Source: Candidatus Mailhella merdavium (GTDB lineage: Bacteria > Desulfobacterota > Desulfovibrionia > Desulfovibrionales > Desulfovibrionaceae). From it: 64,000 nt of DNA. This document shows positions 16,666-25,561 of this stretch, piece by piece. The DNA lies in assembly GCA_019119045.1 (NCBI GenBank), contig DWXS01000083.1, forward strand, positions 1-64,000, in the 5' to 3' direction. Position 1 is the stretch's first letter. Each line of letters opens with the position of its first letter. The notes below the pieces were generated by a model, which worked only from the letters and a program-made list of their open reading frames with translations, did no database searches and was not told where the DNA came from. A program made the position numbers and the translations under genes.

Positions 16666-18198
16666 AGAGCTTTCCGACGTCTTACCCTTTCTTCGCTCCG
16701 CAGGCAGAGGAATCCCCGCTTTTTTCATTCTCTTGCGCAATGTCGCAGGAGGCAGACCCAGAAGTGCAGCCGCTCCCTCCCTGCCCTGAATGCGCCAGCC
16801 GCTCTTTTCCAGAGCACGAAGCATCGCTTCCCTGTCCTCGCCCTGACCGGAAATCTGTTTCCAGGCAGCTTCTCCTGTTTCAGGCTCAAAGCGGACAAAA
16901 TCTTCCTTTCGGGCTGAAGAGAGCAGTATCGCTCTTTCCATGGCATTTTTCAGCTGCCGGACGTTCCCCGGCCAGGGTTTGGAACGCAGAACATCCATTG
17001 TTCTGCGGGAAATCCGCGGAGCATGTTTGATTTTCAGTTGAGCCACGATATGGCGGTAGAAAATTTCGGCCAGGATGGGAATATCTTCGGGGCGATCCCG
17101 GAGCGCCGGTATCGTTATGGGAAAAACGGCGATTCTGTAATACAAATCTTCCCTGAACCTTCCTTCCGCCACCATGCCCGGGAGGCTGCGGTTTGTGGCC
17201 GCGATAACGCGCACGTCCACCGGAATACTCCGACTTGAGCCCACCCGCATGATTTCCCTGTTTTCCAGAACCCTCAACAGGCGCACCTGTGCCGAGAGAG
17301 GAAGTTCGCCTATTTCATCCAGATAGATTGTGCCGTGATTGGCCTCTTCAAAATATCCGGACTGCCGGGACGTGGCTCCTGTAAAACTGCCCTTTTCATG
17401 TCCGAAAAAAGCGCTGTCCAGCAATGTTTCAGGGATACTCCCGCAGTTTACCCTGATGAAGGGGGCTCTGTAACGCGGCGACTGGCTGTGCAGGGTTTCG
17501 GCCACAAGCTCCTTACCGGAGCCTGTCGGGCCGGTAATCAGCACGGTAGTGTCCGTAGGGGCAACAATATCCACCAGATTCATGACCTGCGACAGGCCGG
17601 AACAGCAGCGGAGCTGCTGCTCCCGTGTAACGGGCAGCGGCCCCTCGGAGGAAAGGAAGAGCGGGCCTTCCGGCGCATCGCGCAGATAACGCAGGAACAG
17701 AGGACGGATAAGATGCAGTGCGGCTTCCAGAATGCTCACATGTTCTTCTGTAAAGCTGTTCTCCCTTGAGGCAAGAAGATACAGCGTATAACGCTGTTCG
17801 AGCTGCGGATCCGTTTTCAGCAGGGTGTAGATGATGGAACGCTGGGAGAGTCCCACCTCCTTCATCTGGGCACAGAATATGGGCTGTCTGCGGATATCGT
17901 TACAGAGCAGGCACTTGTTTGTTGCGGGAAAGACGCTGAACAGTGTGTCGTCCGAAGCTCGTTCCTTCAGCATGGGGGCGGTGTAGGGATTTTTGAGGCT
18001 GCTCTGGATGGAATATTCCAGATAAATGGTCGTCATGCGGAGCGTTCTGTCAGCAAGATGGATGCGTGCCACATCAAAGGGGATGTGCCGTTGAAGCTCA
18101 TGAAACAGCGCGTAAAGGCCGTCCTTGGTGTGGACGCAGTCCAAAAGAGAAAGAAGCAGGTTGTTCTGCAGGAGAATATTGGTATCCTGGACTGTCAT
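16660..18198 (-). CDS. Sigma-54-dependent activator with N-terminal GAF-like sensor
   Basis: This 512-aa bacterial enhancer-binding protein has an N-terminal GAF-like sensor region (1-185) containing C-x2-C-x9-C (KCLLCNDIRRQPIFC), a possible metal or redox site. The AAA+ domain shows Walker A GPTGSGKE, the sigma-54 contact loop as GSFTGA (Ser for the usual Ala) and Walker B TIYLDEIGE. A Fis-type HTH lies at the C terminus. The start at 18198 follows AGGAAG and is preferred to the longer frame. It is divergent from a sulfatase-like gene preceded by a good -24/-12 promoter, so that gene is its probable target. Confidence 0.9.
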   Translation of the reverse strand: MTVQDTNILLQNNLLLSLLDCVHTKDGLYALFHELQRHIPFDVARIHLADRTLRMTTIYLEYSIQSSLKNPYTAPMLKERASDDTLFSVFPATNKCLLCNDIRRQPIFCAQMKEVGLSQRSIIYTLLKTDPQLEQRYTLYLLASRENSFTEEHVSILEAALHLIRPLFLRYLRDAPEGPLFLSSEGPLPVTREQQLRCCSGLSQVMNLVDIVAPTDTTVLITGPTGSGKELVAETLHSQSPRYRAPFIRVNCGSIPETLLDSAFFGHEKGSFTGATSRQSGYFEEANHGTIYLDEIGELPLSAQVRLLRVLENREIMRVGSSRSIPVDVRVIAATNRSLPGMVAEGRFREDLYYRIAVFPITIPALRDRPEDIPILAEIFYRHIVAQLKIKHAPRISRRTMDVLRSKPWPGNVRQLKNAMERAILLSSARKEDFVRFEPETGEAAWKQISGQGEDREAMLRALEKSGWRIQGREGAAALLGLPPATLRKRMKKAGIPLPAERRKGKTSESSL

Positions 18199-18209
18199 AT
18201 CGGGCTTCC

Positions 18210-18238
18210 TGTGATGTGTGATGGTGTGCTTTATCACA
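18210..18238. promoter_or_regulatory. Candidate upstream activator site
   Basis: TGTGAT-type repeats and an inverted ATCACA lie about 110 bases upstream of the -24/-12 promoter. This is the right position for enhancer binding by the divergent sigma-54 activator, and it could also autoregulate that gene. Judged by eye only. Confidence 0.35.
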
Positions 18239-18342
18239 ATCCAATGATTTATATAATAAAATATATAATTAGAACAGGAAAGGTGTGTTTTTTTGTTTTT
18301 GGGTTTAATAGATAATATATTGAAATAATTTTATAAAATTGA

Positions 18343-18357
18343 TGGCATATTTGTTGC
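18343..18357 (+). promoter_or_regulatory. Sigma-54 (-24/-12) promoter
   Basis: TGGCATATTTGTTGC fits the consensus TGGCAC-N5-TTGC, with GG and GC 12 bases apart. It lies 58 bases before the sulfatase-like start and beside a sigma-54 activator gene. Confidence 0.8.
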
Positions 18358-18414
18358 TTTTCCATATGGCGACATCAACAGAATTCCCGCGACATGCGGG
18401 AAAAGGAGCAGGTT

Positions 18415-20007
18415 ATGCCCAAGAATGCCATTGTCGTCATGTTTGACAGCCTTCAGTTCAATTATCTTGGTTGCTACGGCAACGAATGGATAAAAACGCC
18501 AAACATGGATCGCCTGGCCCGTGAAGGCGTGCTGTTTGAGAATTGCTATACGGAAGGTCTGCCTACCGTTCCCTGCCGCCGCGCCATGCACACAGGGCGC
18601 TACACGCTGCCGACAAAGGGGTGGAGCGCGCTGACCATGGACGATACCACCATCGCCGATCTGTGCTGGGGGCGCGGTATCGACAGCGCGCTGGTGTTTG
18701 ACTGCCCCATGTACCGTCTCTTCAAGTTTGGTTATACGCGCGGCTTTGACAAGGTGTACTTCACGCACGGGCATGAAGGTGACACGCAGTTCTATGCCAA
18801 GGATCCTCTCTATCATGTGAAGGCTGAAGACTATGTGGAAGATCATGTGCTTCAGACCGCGGACAAGACCTTCGGCGGCAGGATCGTGGGCCCCATGCTT
18901 GAGGAGATGAACAGCTACCTCAACCAGACTCAGTACTGGAAGAGCGAGGAAGATCGCTACGTCGCCCGTACCATGCGCAAGGCCATTGAATATCTGGAAA
19001 ATGTGGATCGCAACAAGCAGTTCTTCCTCTGGGTGGACAGCTTCGATCCGCACGAGCCCTGGAATCCTCCCTCGGTCTATATGAATTTCCCTTGTCCCTA
19101 CGATCCCGATTATAAGGGCAAGGATCAGTTCCTGCCTCTCATGGGAGATGTTGATGACCTGTATACTGAAGAAGAGCTGCACCATATCCGTATGCTGTAT
19201 GCCGAACTGGTGACGCTGTGCGACAGCTATCTGGGCATATTCCTGGATGCTGTGCGCAGACTTGGGCTTGAGGAAAACACACTGCTCATGATGGTCTCCG
19301 ACCACGGTGAACCTATGGGCAAGGGTGAACACGGGCATGGAATTATGCGTAAGTGTCGTCCCTGGCCCTATGAGGAACTTGCCCATACCCCCATGATTTT
19401 ACGAGCCCCGGGAGTCAAGGCGGGTCAGAGGATCAAGGCCTTTGTACAGTCCTGCGACGTCGCCCCAACGGTGTGCGACTGGCTGGGGATCGGCGTGCAT
19501 CCCGATATGCACGGCAAATCGCTGCTGCCGCTGGTGCGGGGCGAGGTGGACAAGGTGCGTGATTTTGCCATTGCCGGTTATCACAAGTTTTCCTGGGCCA
19601 TCTATACCGAGGACTGGAGCTATATTCACTGGCTGCGCAAAGGTGATTCCTCCTCTCAGTCGAGCCTCGTCTATGACATGTATGTCCAGGGTGTCATGGA
19701 TACGGGCAAGAATGTCATTGATGACGTGCTGCGCGATAAATACTCCAAAAGTTCCGTAGTACGGGCGGACGACTTCAATAAGAAAGAAAGCGAAGAACAG
19801 CGCAAGTACCGTGAGGCCGCGACGCTGGACGGCGAAGATCAGTGGACCTGCACGCCCGGTTCCGTGGCAGCCCTCCCCGAAGAGGACGAACTGTATGACC
19901 GCAGAAACGATCCCTTCCAGCTGCACAATGTGATTGCCGAACATCCCGAGGAAGCGAAAAAGCTGCTGCTCATGCTGAAGGACTTCATTCAGGAAGTGAG
20001 CGAATAG
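18415..20007 (+). CDS. Sulfatase-superfamily hydrolase with Thr at the nucleophile position
   Basis: This 530-aa alkaline-phosphatase/sulfatase superfamily enzyme starts at the ATG behind AAAGGAG. The N-terminal metal region is VVMFDSLQFNYLGCYG, followed by TPNMDRLAREG; the later metal ligands are in VSDHGEPMGKGEHGH. The active-site motif reads T-V-P-C-R-R-A-M-H-T-G-R. Aligned to the C-x-P-S-R-x4-T-G-R sulfatase signature, Thr occupies the residue that is normally converted to formylglycine. A Thr nucleophile is known in phosphodiesterases and phosphonoacetate hydrolase of this superfamily, so the enzyme may cleave a phospho- or phosphono-ester rather than a sulfate ester. It has no signal peptide, so it is cytoplasmic. 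It is likely under sigma-54 control and is followed by an MFS transporter. Confidence 0.85.
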   Translation: MPKNAIVVMFDSLQFNYLGCYGNEWIKTPNMDRLAREGVLFENCYTEGLPTVPCRRAMHTGRYTLPTKGWSALTMDDTTIADLCWGRGIDSALVFDCPMYRLFKFGYTRGFDKVYFTHGHEGDTQFYAKDPLYHVKAEDYVEDHVLQTADKTFGGRIVGPMLEEMNSYLNQTQYWKSEEDRYVARTMRKAIEYLENVDRNKQFFLWVDSFDPHEPWNPPSVYMNFPCPYDPDYKGKDQFLPLMGDVDDLYTEEELHHIRMLYAELVTLCDSYLGIFLDAVRRLGLEENTLLMMVSDHGEPMGKGEHGHGIMRKCRPWPYEELAHTPMILRAPGVKAGQRIKAFVQSCDVAPTVCDWLGIGVHPDMHGKSLLPLVRGEVDKVRDFAIAGYHKFSWAIYTEDWSYIHWLRKGDSSSQSSLVYDMYVQGVMDTGKNVIDDVLRDKYSKSSVVRADDFNKKESEEQRKYREAATLDGEDQWTCTPGSVAALPEEDELYDRRNDPFQLHNVIAEHPEEAKKLLLMLKDFIQEVSE

Positions 20008-20015
20008 TCTTTGTC

Positions 20016-20046
20016 AATGCGGCCGCTCGCGGGCGGCCGCATTTCT
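20016..20046 (+). terminator. Terminator after sulfatase-like gene
   Basis: An 11-bp stem (AATGCGGCCGC / GCGGCCGCATT) with a short T-rich tail lies nine bases after the stop codon. Confidence 0.7.
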
Positions 20047-20278
20047 GAAGAGAAGAAATACGGGCAGGGGATTCGCATGTCTGTCCCTCTGTTGTCTGTG
20101 CAGCTGTTCCGGCCGTGAAAGGCAGCGTCCTGTACCGAGCAGGCGCGGACTCGTATCGCCGATTCATGTGCAAAAGTTGTTATGACAGCTCTGCTGATAG
20201 AGGACAGGCGGAATCCTTCTGCTGATTTGGATAGGCCCCGGGGACATATTTTTCATTTCAGTTTTTGCAGGAGACATC

Positions 20279-21598
20279 ATGCAACTTGAAAAGGATTGCC
20301 TGCCGGAACCCGGGCAGGATGCCTGGCCCATAGGCAAGAGGGCTGCGTTTTTCACGTTTTTTCTGTCCTGCACCTTTCTTCTGCTGGATTTCATTGACAG
20401 GCAGGTGCTGGCAGCGCTGTTCCCCTATCTCAAGCAGGACATGGGGCTGAGCGATACTCAGCTCGGTCTGCTGGTGTCCGTCGTCAACGTGTCCATTGCC
20501 GTGCTGACCCTGCCCACGGGATATCTGATAGACCGCTGGAGCCGCAAATACATGATGGGCATAATGACATTCGTCTGGAGTCTTGCCACGGGAGCCTGTG
20601 CCTTTGCAGGAGGTTTCGGACATCTGTTCGCAGCCCGTTTCTTTGTCGGTGCTGGCGAGGCGGGATATGTTCCGGCAGCCCAGAGTCTGATTGCGGCCAG
20701 CTTTCCCCGGAAATACCGCTCCACGGCGCTGTCCACCTTCGTGACCTGCGCGAGTATCGGCTCTCCTCTCGGTTTGCTCATAGGTGCGTTCATAGCGGAG
20801 CATTGGGGATGGCGTCATGCCTTTGGCGTTGTGGCCATACCGGGTATGCTCGCGGCTTTTCTCTGTATCAGGATAAAGGATTTCACGGTTCGGCGCGCCT
20901 GCAAAGCGGAGAATGAGGAGCAGAAGGCAGCAGTCTCCTCACGGGGTGAATCCTGGGGAAACATTGTTCTTTCCATCCTGCGCACACCCTCCTGTCTTCT
21001 GGCCTTTCTGGCCATCGCGGCCAATCAGATGTTCACGGGGGTCATGATTAACTGGGGAGCGTCCTATTTCAATCGCGAGGCGGGTATGGATCCGGCCAGA
21101 GCCGGTGCTCTTGCGGCAGTGGTTCTTGTCGGGCTCGGCGTGGGACATGTGGGCTTCGGCATGTTCATGGACTGGATGCGCAGCAGGGGAATCGTCCGTA
21201 CGCTTTCCTGCATAGCCCTTGCATGTCTCAGCTGCTTTGTCATGGAAGCGGCGGCCTTCGGGCTCTGCACACCGGGCAGTGCCGTTCAGGTCTTTCTGTT
21301 TGCTGCGGGCCTGTGCATGGCCGGAGGCATTCTGCCCATGGGCTATACGGTAACGGCCGATCTCACACCTGCGCATCAGCGTGGAACTGCCGTGGCGCTC
21401 CTTACCGTGTTTCAGAATCTGCTCGGCTTCGGCCTGGGACCGCTGCTGGTCGGGATGCTGTCCGATAATTTCGGCCTCGGAACCAGCATGATGCTGTTCA
21501 CCGGGGTGGAATTTGCGGTAGCCCTGTGCTGCATCGGCATACGGGCTTCCTATACGCGGGATTTTGAGCGTATGGAAAAGGTTGTGGTGGAATTCTAA
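20279..21598 (+). CDS. MFS transporter (Spinster-like)
   Basis: This 439-aa protein has about 12 transmembrane segments. The MFS signature follows helix 2 (GYLIDRWSRKYMMG), and the charged motif DRQVLAALFPYLKQD lies in helix 1. A cytoplasmic loop at about residue 200-225 separates two halves. AGGAGA precedes the ATG. It follows the sulfatase-like gene on the same strand after a terminator and a 270-base gap, so it may be separately expressed. A role in moving that enzyme's substrate or product is plausible but unproven. Confidence 0.85.
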   Translation: MQLEKDCLPEPGQDAWPIGKRAAFFTFFLSCTFLLLDFIDRQVLAALFPYLKQDMGLSDTQLGLLVSVVNVSIAVLTLPTGYLIDRWSRKYMMGIMTFVWSLATGACAFAGGFGHLFAARFFVGAGEAGYVPAAQSLIAASFPRKYRSTALSTFVTCASIGSPLGLLIGAFIAEHWGWRHAFGVVAIPGMLAAFLCIRIKDFTVRRACKAENEEQKAAVSSRGESWGNIVLSILRTPSCLLAFLAIAANQMFTGVMINWGASYFNREAGMDPARAGALAAVVLVGLGVGHVGFGMFMDWMRSRGIVRTLSCIALACLSCFVMEAAAFGLCTPGSAVQVFLFAAGLCMAGGILPMGYTVTADLTPAHQRGTAVALLTVFQNLLGFGLGPLLVGMLSDNFGLGTSMMLFTGVEFAVALCCIGIRASYTRDFERMEKVVVEF

Positions 21599-21647
21599 TC
21601 AGAGCGTATGCCTTGCGGTTTCCCCTGTGTGAGTGGGGAACCTTTTC

Positions 21648-21682
21648 CGGCGGGACGGATGTCGTCCCGCCGCTGCCGTTTT
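21648..21682 (+). terminator. Terminator hairpin between MFS gene and rlmD
   Basis: A 9-bp stem (CGGCGGGAC / GTCCCGCCG) is followed by CTGCCGTTTT between convergent genes. The T tract is set back by about six bases, so its strength is uncertain. Confidence 0.55.
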
Positions 21683-21720
21683 AATTCCCGCCGAACTGGC
21701 CTAACGGGTTGAACTGTCCT

Positions 21721-23190
21721 TTATATCCCGCCTGCCCGCAGGCTGACGATACATTCCACATGCGGGGTTTGGGGGAACATATCTACGGGGCGTATAACCT
21801 GAATATCATACGCTCCTCCTTCGTTCAGACGGGCAAGATCACGCGCAAGCGTGGCAGGGTTGCAGGATACGAGAATAAGATGCTCCGGTCTGGCGCGCAG
21901 AATGGCCTGCGTGGTTTTTTCATCCATGCCCGCACGGGGAGGATCGCAGACCAGCAGATCCGGCGTGCCGAAACGGCGGAAATATTCGCCCAGACGGGCG
22001 GCGTCGGCACACTCAAAACGAACATGGGTCAGCTCGTTTGCGTTTTTGCGCGCCAGCTCCACTGCCGGAGCGACGCTCTCCAGCCCCAGAACGCGATCGA
22101 AGTACGGAGCCATGGTCAGAGCCAGTCCTCCCACGCCGCAATATACGTCCCAGCATGTGTGCAGGTTGTTTTTTTTGTGGAGTTGTGGCGAGGAATCCTC
22201 CATACCGACGGAAAATTCCAGAGCCATAAGCAAAGCCTCGCCGTACAGTCTTGCGGCGGTATCCGTGTTGACCTGAAAGAAGGAATCGTGTCCAAGCCGG
22301 AGCCGCAGCGTGTTGTCATGCGGCAGATTCAGCGTTTCCGTCAGAAAGGTTTTTCCTGCTCGGTGCAGGGTACGCTCGCCGTAAGCGATGTCTGCCCTGG
22401 CACGGCGTTCGCTGTGGACAAAACCGTCTGCAAGACCGGAGGAGAGCAGTTTTTCTCCGATGAGCCGGACGCCGGTTTGCTCTTCTTCCGTCGCAGGAGC
22501 GCAGATCAGTTCGACCAGCAGCAACTCCCCTGCTTCGCGCAGCACGGCATGGCGCAGCAGACCCTGTTTGCCGTCCCATGCCTTCAGGCCGGAACTGCGT
22601 GTTGCTTCCCGCAGCGCATCATAAGCGCGCATCATGCGGGGCGCGGCGAGCATGCAGGAAGGAACTTCCACCACATCGCGGGAATTGCGCCGACGCAGCC
22701 CCAGCACGATTCCTTTTTCGACATCGGGCGCAAAGGCGAATTCCATCTTGTTGCGGTACCCCCACTCCTTGACGGAAGGAATAATCGGACGAAAAAGCGG
22801 AGTGGGGATACGCAGCCTGCCGATACGGGCAAGCGCGTCGGTCAGCAGGCGTTCCTTCCAGACAAGTTGTCCGGCATAGGGCATCGTCTGCCAGGGGCAT
22901 CCTCCGCATTCTGCCGCATGGGGGCAGGGAGCGGGGCGTTCGCCGCCCATGTCGTCCGGCACGGAATCAAGAACGCTCACAAGATCCGCTTCCAGAAAGC
23001 GTCCGCCCTTTTTGGGGTTTTCAGAGTCAAGGCGAGCCAGAACGCGCTGCCCAGGAAGACCTCCGCGCACAAAGACCACGGCTTCACCCTCGCGTCTGGC
23101 CACACAGCGGCCGTCGTGGGTAAAACCGGTCAGAACGAGTTCTCTGATCGTCTCTCCCTGTGGAAAGGAGGGTGCCGAAGTATCGCGCAT
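21721..23190 (-). CDS. rlmD: 23S rRNA (uracil-5-)-methyltransferase RlmD-like
   Basis: This SAM-dependent tRNA/rRNA uracil methyltransferase is 489 aa from the preferred start. An N-terminal TRAM-like domain is followed by the [4Fe-4S] cysteines CPHAAECGGC with a partner upstream or downstream, then GYRNKMEFAF. The SAM fold has DVYCGVGGLAL, the CDPPRAGMD motif, and the catalytic Cys in LVSCNPATLARDL. I moved the start to 23190 because GGTGAGG precedes it; an in-frame start at 23247 lacks a ribosome site. RlmC, RlmD and TrmA cannot be separated with certainty by eye. Confidence 0.88.
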   Translation of the reverse strand: MRDTSAPSFPQGETIRELVLTGFTHDGRCVARREGEAVVFVRGGLPGQRVLARLDSENPKKGGRFLEADLVSVLDSVPDDMGGERPAPCPHAAECGGCPWQTMPYAGQLVWKERLLTDALARIGRLRIPTPLFRPIIPSVKEWGYRNKMEFAFAPDVEKGIVLGLRRRNSRDVVEVPSCMLAAPRMMRAYDALREATRSSGLKAWDGKQGLLRHAVLREAGELLLVELICAPATEEEQTGVRLIGEKLLSSGLADGFVHSERRARADIAYGERTLHRAGKTFLTETLNLPHDNTLRLRLGHDSFFQVNTDTAARLYGEALLMALEFSVGMEDSSPQLHKKNNLHTCWDVYCGVGGLALTMAPYFDRVLGLESVAPAVELARKNANELTHVRFECADAARLGEYFRRFGTPDLLVCDPPRAGMDEKTTQAILRARPEHLILVSCNPATLARDLARLNEGGAYDIQVIRPVDMFPQTPHVECIVSLRAGGI

Positions 23191-23289
23191 GACGTGCCTC
23201 ACCTTTGATGTGCTTTCGGATTCCCCGCACATATAACCGGAAAACATGAGACTGTCAGGTAGGCTGTCGTGTCTCCTTCCGATACTCCC

Positions 23290-23319
23290 TTGACTTTTGC
23301 CGTTTTACCGGTGCATAAG
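23290..23319 (+). promoter_or_regulatory. Promoter candidate for the 46-aa membrane protein
   Basis: TTGACT, an 18-base spacer and CATAAG. The leader that follows contains a 7-bp stem (GCACCTC at 23326-23332 with GAGGTGC at 23353-23359). Confidence 0.5.
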
Positions 23320-23384
23320 AAAAAAGCACCTCATATCACGCGACGAACAGGCGAGGTGCAAGTATTAGACAAGGAGCGCACGCC

Positions 23385-23525
23385 ATGTTTTCCCAGCTCA
23401 TTGAAAGTGCCATGCATTCCACCCCGCAGGGATTTGTGGGAGTGGGCCTGATTTTCGTGTATTTTGTCATCATGATGTGCGCCATTGTGTATCGCATCAG
23501 AAAGGGCGATCATATGCGTCACTGA
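23385..23525 (+). CDS. Small single-span membrane protein (46 aa)
   Basis: This small gene is framed by its own promoter, an AAGGAG ribosome site and a strong terminator. The protein starts MFSQLIESAM and has one hydrophobic helix of about 22 residues (roughly residues 17-38) followed by a basic tail (YRIRKGDHMRH). That charge pattern favours an N-out, C-in orientation. No family is recognised. The complete transcription unit makes it a real gene rather than a chance frame. Its neighbours are housekeeping genes on the other strand. Confidence 0.75.
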   Translation: MFSQLIESAMHSTPQGFVGVGLIFVYFVIMMCAIVYRIRKGDHMRH

Positions 23526-23553
23526 TTCCGCCTTTGCACGAACCGGAATTTTG

Positions 23554-23579
23554 CGGCCGCTTTTGCGGCCGTTTTTTTT
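23554..23579 (+). terminator. Strong intrinsic terminator
   Basis: CGGCCGC, TTTT loop, GCGGCCG, then eight T. It lies about 30 bases after the 46-aa gene. Confidence 0.9.
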
Positions 23580-23841
23580 GCACGGAGGGATAAGGTTCCG
23601 GACGGCGGCAATGCTCTGCCTCAAGAGTTTCCGCCTCTCTGGGCGTGTCGTCTTTTACCTGAAAAGCAGATAAGGCCTGAGCGGAAAATACGTCTTCCCC
23701 ACTCCAGAGGCGGAGCGACAGATGACAAGAACAGCCTTCCGACAGGGGGCGGCAGGAAAGACAACCTCGTTTCAGGGCCGGGAGGCGGGCAAGCCGTCTT
23801 CCTGAGCGGCTCCGTCAGTCCCGTTGGAGAGGAAGCAGGAA

Positions 23842-24729
23842 TCAGGCGGACGGGTGCTGTTTCCAGCGGTTGTGCATCCAGAACCATTGCTCCGGCGCGC
23901 GCTGCACGGCTTTTTCCACAGCCTTTGTATAGAACGTTGCGGCCGCCAATACTTTTTCTTCTCTGCTGCCCTTGAGCGTGGCCGTATCCAGAGGTTCCTG
24001 CAGGTGGAAGACATACCCGTTTCCTTCCCGCATCAGGCATACCGGCCAGATCAGGGCTTCCGCCCTTACGGCAAGCAGGGCCGGCCCCATGTTTACGGCA
24101 GTTTCCTCACCCATGAAGGGAAGAAACAGAGCTTCGCTGCGGGGCGCGTTGTGGTCGACAAGAAAGGCGACGATACCGTTTTTGCGCAGCGCGCGCAGAA
24201 CGGCGGCAACAACTGTACGGTGGCCTACCATGGTTGCTCCCCGGGCTTCCCGACGGGAAGAAATGAAGGCCTGTACCGCAGGGTTGGGATAACGCCGAAC
24301 TACGACCATACGGGGACGGGGAGGTTCATAAAGTTCTCCCAGCATGGAGGCGAGAAGTTCCCATGCTCCCAGATGAGCCGTGGCGGCCACAATGGGGCGA
24401 CTGCAGTTCTTCAGCTGCTGGAAAAGCTCCGGCTCCCCAATACGCAGTTCGGGAAAATCCATGCCGAAACGGTCGGTCAGCAGAATTTCCATGAAGGAGC
24501 GAGCATTATGACGGAAGGCGGAGCGCGCTATATCGCGGGCCTGTTCTTCCGGCAGATTCAGATGGCGGGCGACGTTCTGCGTAGCCAGCCTGCGGCGCGA
24601 GGGGAGCAGGTGCCACATCAGGCGACCGACTCCGCTGCCGATACGCGAAAGCCCTCGGAAACCGAGAAGGGAAAGCAGGGAAGCACAGCCGGAAAGCAGG
24701 GCCAGCTGTATGCGATGAAACAGATTCAC
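23842..24729 (-). CDS. LpxL/HtrB-family lipid A acyltransferase
   Basis: This 295-aa inner-membrane acyltransferase of the LpxL/LpxM (HtrB/MsbB) family adds secondary acyl chains to lipid A. An N-terminal hydrophobic stretch precedes the catalytic motif H-x4-E in TAHLGAWE. A second conserved region, FLVDHNAPRS...PFMG, follows, with a C-terminal EQWFWMHNRWK block typical of the family. It overlaps the upstream DUF374 gene by four bases (ATGA), so the two are translationally coupled and probably act in the same outer-membrane lipid pathway. Confidence 0.88.
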   Translation of the reverse strand: MNLFHRIQLALLSGCASLLSLLGFRGLSRIGSGVGRLMWHLLPSRRRLATQNVARHLNLPEEQARDIARSAFRHNARSFMEILLTDRFGMDFPELRIGEPELFQQLKNCSRPIVAATAHLGAWELLASMLGELYEPPRPRMVVVRRYPNPAVQAFISSRREARGATMVGHRTVVAAVLRALRKNGIVAFLVDHNAPRSEALFLPFMGEETAVNMGPALLAVRAEALIWPVCLMREGNGYVFHLQEPLDTATLKGSREEKVLAAATFYTKAVEKAVQRAPEQWFWMHNRWKQHPSA

Positions 24730-25385
24730 GAGGGCTCCTTGCTTTTTTTTCCGGGGGAGGGGACGAGTTCTTCCAGTTCCTGTTCAAGACGGGTTCGGGC
24801 AGAGATCAGGCCGCTATCGTCGAGTTTATCGGGATCGACCTTCCAGGGGGAGGCAAAGTATATATCGACATGTCCGAAAGGGACGGGAATTTTGAATCTG
24901 TCCCATGTGGGGAGATGGAACACGGGGCGAGGCAGAATACGGACGGGAACAATCCATGCGTCGGCATGTGCGCTGAGAAAAAAGGCTCCGTCCTTGGCTT
25001 TGTGACGCGGCCCCATGGGGCCGTCGACGGTAATGCAGGCATGTATGCCTTCCCGTTTCATCAGGCGGGATGCGCCCAGCAGGGCTTTCATTCCTCCCCT
25101 TGTGCTTGAGCCGCGCACCGTGCGCAGGCCAAGCCGTTCCAGCACCCGGGCCAGAAGTTCGCCGTCCCGGCTGGGGCTGACCACAGTAACAATATCCAGA
25201 TTGCGTTTGACCCGCATAAGCGGGAAAAGTTCATCGTGCCAGAGGCAGAAGACCATGCGTTCTCCGGCCCTGTCCAGCCCGTCGACGGATTCCCTGTTCC
25301 GCTCATGAAAGCGCAGTGTGCCGCAGACAGCCTGATAGAGATAATAGAAGGGAGCTGCGGCCCAGACCAGAGATATGCGCATCAT
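24726..25385 (-). CDS. DUF374 family lysophospholipid-acyltransferase-like protein
   Basis: This protein is about 219 aa. WHDELFPLM and TVDGPMGPR are the hallmark blocks of DUF374 proteins, which are related to LPLAT acyltransferases and often sit beside lipid A genes. The preferred start is one of two adjacent ATG codons just after AGGAGG (25385/25382). The longer TTG-initiated frame to 25430 has no ribosome site. It is coupled to the LpxL-like gene by an ATGA overlap. The exact substrate is unknown. Confidence 0.82.
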   Translation of the reverse strand: MMRISLVWAAAPFYYLYQAVCGTLRFHERNRESVDGLDRAGERMVFCLWHDELFPLMRVKRNLDIVTVVSPSRDGELLARVLERLGLRTVRGSSTRGGMKALLGASRLMKREGIHACITVDGPMGPRHKAKDGAFFLSAHADAWIVPVRILPRPVFHLPTWDRFKIPVPFGHVDIYFASPWKVDPDKLDDSGLISARTRLEQELEELVPSPGKKSKEPS

Positions 25386-25561
25386 GCCTCCTGATCGGGG
25401 GAAGGAAAGGGAAATCTGATCATGCTTCAACCGTTGTAATATAAGGAATGGATGTCGTCATGGGGCGTTGCGGCTCCTTGACGGAGTTTCTTATACCTTA
25501 CATTATCTCCTTGTGCCAGCCCCTTCCATTCCGGGGAGGGGCATAAAAAAAAGAGGTTGCT

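Noticed and set aside
21709..23208. 499-aa plus-strand open frame
   Set aside because: It is the antisense shadow of the rlmD gene, whose motifs are clear.
25510..25560. GC-rich hairpin before yedF as a terminator
   Set aside because: The hairpin is followed by A rather than T on the plus strand, and the T run precedes it on the minus strand, so it cannot be an intrinsic terminator for either neighbour.
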